Shown in pieces: positions 22,657 through 24,226 of a DNA stretch of 24,226 nucleotides (positions are counted from its first letter, which is position 1; each line of letters starts with the position of its first letter). The notes below the pieces were generated by a model that ran no database searches, was not told the origin of the DNA, and saw nothing but the letters and a program-made list of their open reading frames with translations. A program made the translations under genes and the position numbers. Source of the DNA: a virus; the IMG/VR virus record IMGVR_UViG_3300033153_003869, positions 1 to 24,226 of that record; one strand, written 5' to 3'.

Positions 22657-22878
22657 TCATGATGCCGTCCTCTGCTGCAGGTCCCACAGCTCCCGAGACG
22701 TCGGAGCCGGGCCTGGGTCGAACAGCGTATCTTTCCCGGCCGCGAACCGCTGATGGCACTGCTTGCACAGGACCATGGACCCGTAGACCAGGAACCGGCC
22801 GGGCTTGCGGCACTCCCTGCTCTGCACTGGCAGCCAGCGGTCGCAGCGACCAACCGTGCTCGGGTGGTGCCGGCTCAT
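22657..22878 (-). CDS. Small Cys-rich protein, possible zinc binder
   Basis: 73 residues from ATG 22878, overlapping the stop of the GNAT gene as ATGA. Cysteines at about 12, 23, 38 and 41, with H42 in LCKQCHQRF, could form one zinc site. It is too short for a full HNH nuclease, and I do not see the usual HNH histidine/asparagine set. The position just ahead of the terminase is where many phages encode HNH or other small packaging helpers, so a helper role is possible. Confidence 0.6.
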   Translation of the reverse strand: MSRHHPSTVGRCDRWLPVQSRECRKPGRFLVYGSMVLCKQCHQRFAAGKDTLFDPGPAPTSRELWDLQQRTAS

Positions 22879-23387
22879 CCCATCACCAGATACGGGTTGT
22901 GAACCAGCTTCCACTTCGACCGCAGGTGCTTCACGCTCCTGCCCGGGTGCGTGTGGTAGATGGCGTGCCGCCCGAACTCCTGGGCGAAGTAGATTCTCAT
23001 CAGCGCAGCACCGATGCCTCGCTGCCGCCAGGTGTTCCGCACCCAGAGCATGTGGAGCACGGGGATGTCCCCCTGGTGCTCGCCGCAAATCCACCCCTTG
23101 ACCTGCGTGTCGTCTTCCGTGCCGCACGCCATGATGGGCATGCAGCGAGCGACCAGCCCCTCCAGCAGCAGCTCGTGCCGCTTCATGGCCTCATGGTCGA
23201 AGTACTTGAAGGGGGCCTGCGAGCGGATGTGGTCCTTCCAAGGGCCGATGACGACACCGCTGTCTGTCGAGGGGTTGTAGGTGCGCAGAGGGTAGGTGGC
23301 GACTGGCATCTCCTGCCCGGTCTCGTGATCGATAGAGAACGCGCCGTCGTCCTTGAGCATGGTGAGGTCTCGCTGGAGCTGGTCCAT
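22875..23387 (-). CDS. GNAT-family acetyltransferase-like protein
   Basis: 170 residues from ATG 23387, which overlaps the upstream stop as TGATG and has an AGG site about 8 bases upstream. An in-frame ATG at 23309 is a weaker alternative. The GNAT core is in the C-terminal half: the beta-4 strand PVLHMLWV (about 109-116), then motif A WRQRGIGAALMRIYFAQEFG (120-139) with the acetyl-CoA pyrophosphate loop R/Q-x-x-G-x-G, and a C-terminal KWKLVHNPYLV that resembles small GNAT proteins common next to phage terminases. Substrate unknown. The Mu Mom DNA-modifying enzyme also has a GNAT fold, but I see no specific Mom signature. Confidence 0.75.
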   Translation of the reverse strand: MDQLQRDLTMLKDDGAFSIDHETGQEMPVATYPLRTYNPSTDSGVVIGPWKDHIRSQAPFKYFDHEAMKRHELLLEGLVARCMPIMACGTEDDTQVKGWICGEHQGDIPVLHMLWVRNTWRQRGIGAALMRIYFAQEFGRHAIYHTHPGRSVKHLRSKWKLVHNPYLVMG

Positions 23388-23527
23388 CAGCTTGACCTGG
23401 CCACCTTCAGCCGCTTGCGATGCTTCTTGCGTGCCCGGTAGATGGCGTACATGTCCAGCCGTCGCTTCGATTGCCGGCTGCCGGGCAACTCGGAGATCGC
23501 CTTGATGAGCCACAGCGGAATCATCAT
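23387..23527 (-). CDS. Very basic 46-residue protein, unknown function
   Basis: ATG 23527 has AGGAG about 10 bases upstream and lies just after the previous stop. The stop overlaps the GNAT start as TGATG. The protein is short, with a hydrophobic start (MMIPLWLIKAISELP) and a basic end (YRARKKHRKRLKVARSS). It could bind nucleic acid or be a small membrane-associated peptide. No family recognised. Confidence 0.5.
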   Translation of the reverse strand: MMIPLWLIKAISELPGSRQSKRRLDMYAIYRARKKHRKRLKVARSS

Positions 23528-23528
23528 T

Positions 23529-23894
23529 TCAATTTGTCTCCTCAGGCTGAGCGGCAGGGTCGGCTGCTTCACCGTTCCCGCCATCCAGAGCATCCAGCTC
23601 CTCGTCCGAGAGGTGTTCCATGTCCTCGGCGCCCAGGTCCTCCACGCCGCCGGTCTTGCCCCAGATCGACTGGCACTGCTTGACGATACGAGTGTAGGTC
23701 TCGGCTCGGTCGGCTGTGATGAGCCCTAGCAGCAGGGAGTCCCCCACCATCGCAAGACGCTCCCCCAGCTCTCTGAGGTTCCGGGGAGGGCGCTGCTCGC
23801 CCTTGTTCCTGCCGAAGGCCTTGGGGGTCAGAACCGAGGGGGGTCTGCCGCCTACGTCTTGCTCCTGGGGCTCCTGGGGCTTTCTTTGTGCCAT
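23529..23894 (-). CDS. Hypothetical protein, candidate terminase small subunit
   Basis: 121 residues from ATG 23894, one base before the upstream TAG. The N-terminus is basic and Pro/Gln-rich (RKPQEPQEQDVGGRPPSVLT), a helical centre follows (LRELGERLAMVGDSLLLGLI, then TYTRIVKQCQSIWGKT), and the tail is acidic (DMEHLSDEELDALDGG). Basic head, helical middle and acidic tail, together with its place upstream of terL, fit a small terminase. I cannot see a clear helix-turn-helix, however, and three genes separate it from terL. The call is by position and composition only. Confidence 0.55.
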   Translation of the reverse strand: MAQRKPQEPQEQDVGGRPPSVLTPKAFGRNKGEQRPPRNLRELGERLAMVGDSLLLGLITADRAETYTRIVKQCQSIWGKTGGVEDLGAEDMEHLSDEELDALDGGNGEAADPAAQPEETN

Positions 23895-24086
23895 CTACTG
23901 GTCGAAGCAGTCGTCGTCGCCGTGAATCTCCTTGCCGCCTCCGACTAGCTCATACCCTGCCTGCTTTTCCATGAACCTGGCGTCTTCCTCCCTGCCTCTC
24001 GCCCTTTCCTGCCTCGCTATTTCCATGAGGCGCTCATACCTCCTGAGACGGTCCGCGGGAAAAGATTTCATGTAGCCGTGTGTCAT
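23895..24086 (-). CDS. Small charged helical protein, unknown function
   Basis: 63 residues from ATG 24086, with a weak GGA site 6 bases upstream. ATG 24071 is an alternative without a site. The middle is a charged helix (DRLRRYERLMEIARQERARG, EEDARFMEKQ) and the end is acidic (GDDDCFDQ). It is the first gene of the visible operon and abuts the next start. No family recognised. Confidence 0.55.
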   Translation of the reverse strand: MTHGYMKSFPADRLRRYERLMEIARQERARGREEDARFMEKQAGYELVGGGKEIHGDDDCFDQ

Positions 24087-24103
24087 TTCGTTCCGAATGG
24101 TGA

Positions 24104-24133
24104 ATTAGTGGCGCAAATTGAGCCGAAATGCAA
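24104..24133 (-). promoter_or_regulatory. Candidate promoter for the leftward operon (weak)
   Basis: On the minus strand TTGCAT (24128-24133) and ACTAAT (24104-24109) are 18 bases apart, giving a weak sigma70-like pair ending 17 bases before the first gene. A second possible -10, TATAGT, lies at 24154-24159 without a good -35. The local sequence is AT-richer than the rest of the window. A phage-specific promoter is equally possible. Confidence 0.25.
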
Positions 24134-24144
24134 GCGAATTGGCA

Positions 24145-24213
24145 CAAAACGGCACTATAAGGAGAAAAGATGGTGATTACGGGGGGTTTCGACCCCTGAA
24201 AAGTGCCATTTTG
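24145..24213. repeat. Nested inverted repeats in the gene-free right edge
   Basis: CAAAACGGCACT (24145-24156) and AGTGCCATTTTG (24202-24213) are inverted repeats with one mismatch. Between them lies a perfect small hairpin, ggggt-ttcg-acccc (24183-24196). An extra GGCAC copy sits at 24141-24145, 10 bases from the one at 24151-24155. The layout could be an operator, a packaging or end signal, or an RNA structure. The rest of 24087-24226 shows no gene I can support. Confidence 0.5.
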
Positions 24214-24226
24214 GTCAGGAACTGGC

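Noticed and set aside
22644-22853. Longer upstream start for the 81-residue protein
   Set aside because: The extension overlaps the Cys-rich gene in another frame and is Ser/Arg/Gly-rich shadow sequence; ATG 22643 has its own ribosome site.
23388-23513. Longer upstream start for the GNAT protein
   Set aside because: It overlaps the basic 46-residue gene; the TGATG start at 23387 with an AGG site fits the rest of the operon.
24140-24156. Possible sigma54-type promoter (TTGGCAC then GGCACT)
   Set aside because: The -12 GC element is missing or misplaced relative to the -24 GG, so the match is only to the first half.
24181-24200. TTCGA within a small stem resembling a tRNA T-arm
   Set aside because: The stem does not pair in the T-arm register, and no acceptor, D or anticodon arms are visible.

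Overview
This window is the late, virion-building part of a tailed double-stranded DNA phage, most likely with a short tail (podovirus-like). Every gene I accept lies on the minus strand, so transcription runs from the right edge to the left. The DNA is GC-rich throughout, which is why the plus strand carries long mirror-image open frames that I do not believe. No integrase, repressor, replication, lysis, tRNA or CRISPR element is visible, and I see no tail-tube, sheath or tape-measure gene. The host cannot be named from this sequence; a high-GC bacterium is the only fair inference.

Layout in transcription order. 24226-24087 is a gene-free leader with nested inverted repeats and candidate promoters. 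24086-22398 holds six small genes: two unknowns (one a possible small terminase), a very basic 46-residue protein, a GNAT acetyltransferase, a Cys-rich possible zinc protein and a small acidic-tailed protein. 22401-15460 is the packaging and head module: large terminase, portal, scaffold-like protein, major capsid protein, a small decoration-like protein and a head-tail adaptor. 15459-5992 is the tail and ejection module: a LamG-like protein, a 990-residue tail/stabilisation protein, a protein with an internal S74 chaperone/protease signature, and two large ejection-type proteins. 5992-1381 is an unusual enzyme cassette: a three-domain fusion (GT4 glycosyltransferase, GT2-like domain, radical SAM domain) followed by two methyltransferases, one with an N-terminal zinc ribbon and one with a ParB-like N-terminus. 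1379-1 returns to structural genes: a protein with an internally duplicated domain and a LamG-like protein cut by the window edge.

Most junctions are TGATG or A/GTGA overlaps, so the region behaves like one long translationally coupled operon. The capsid gene is the exception: two hairpins precede it and a strong hairpin follows it. The enzyme cassette is coupled on both sides to structural genes, so its products are presumably made late. They may modify a virion protein, or a host or viral surface glycan; this is inference.

The points most worth a second look are the glycosyltransferase/radical SAM fusion with its methyltransferases; a 27-base exact match between the tail protein gene and an ejection-protein gene, where the ejection gene appears to be read in the wrong frame for about 25 codons; a terminase whose Walker B glutamate is replaced by glycine; and the S74 signature inside a non-fibre protein.
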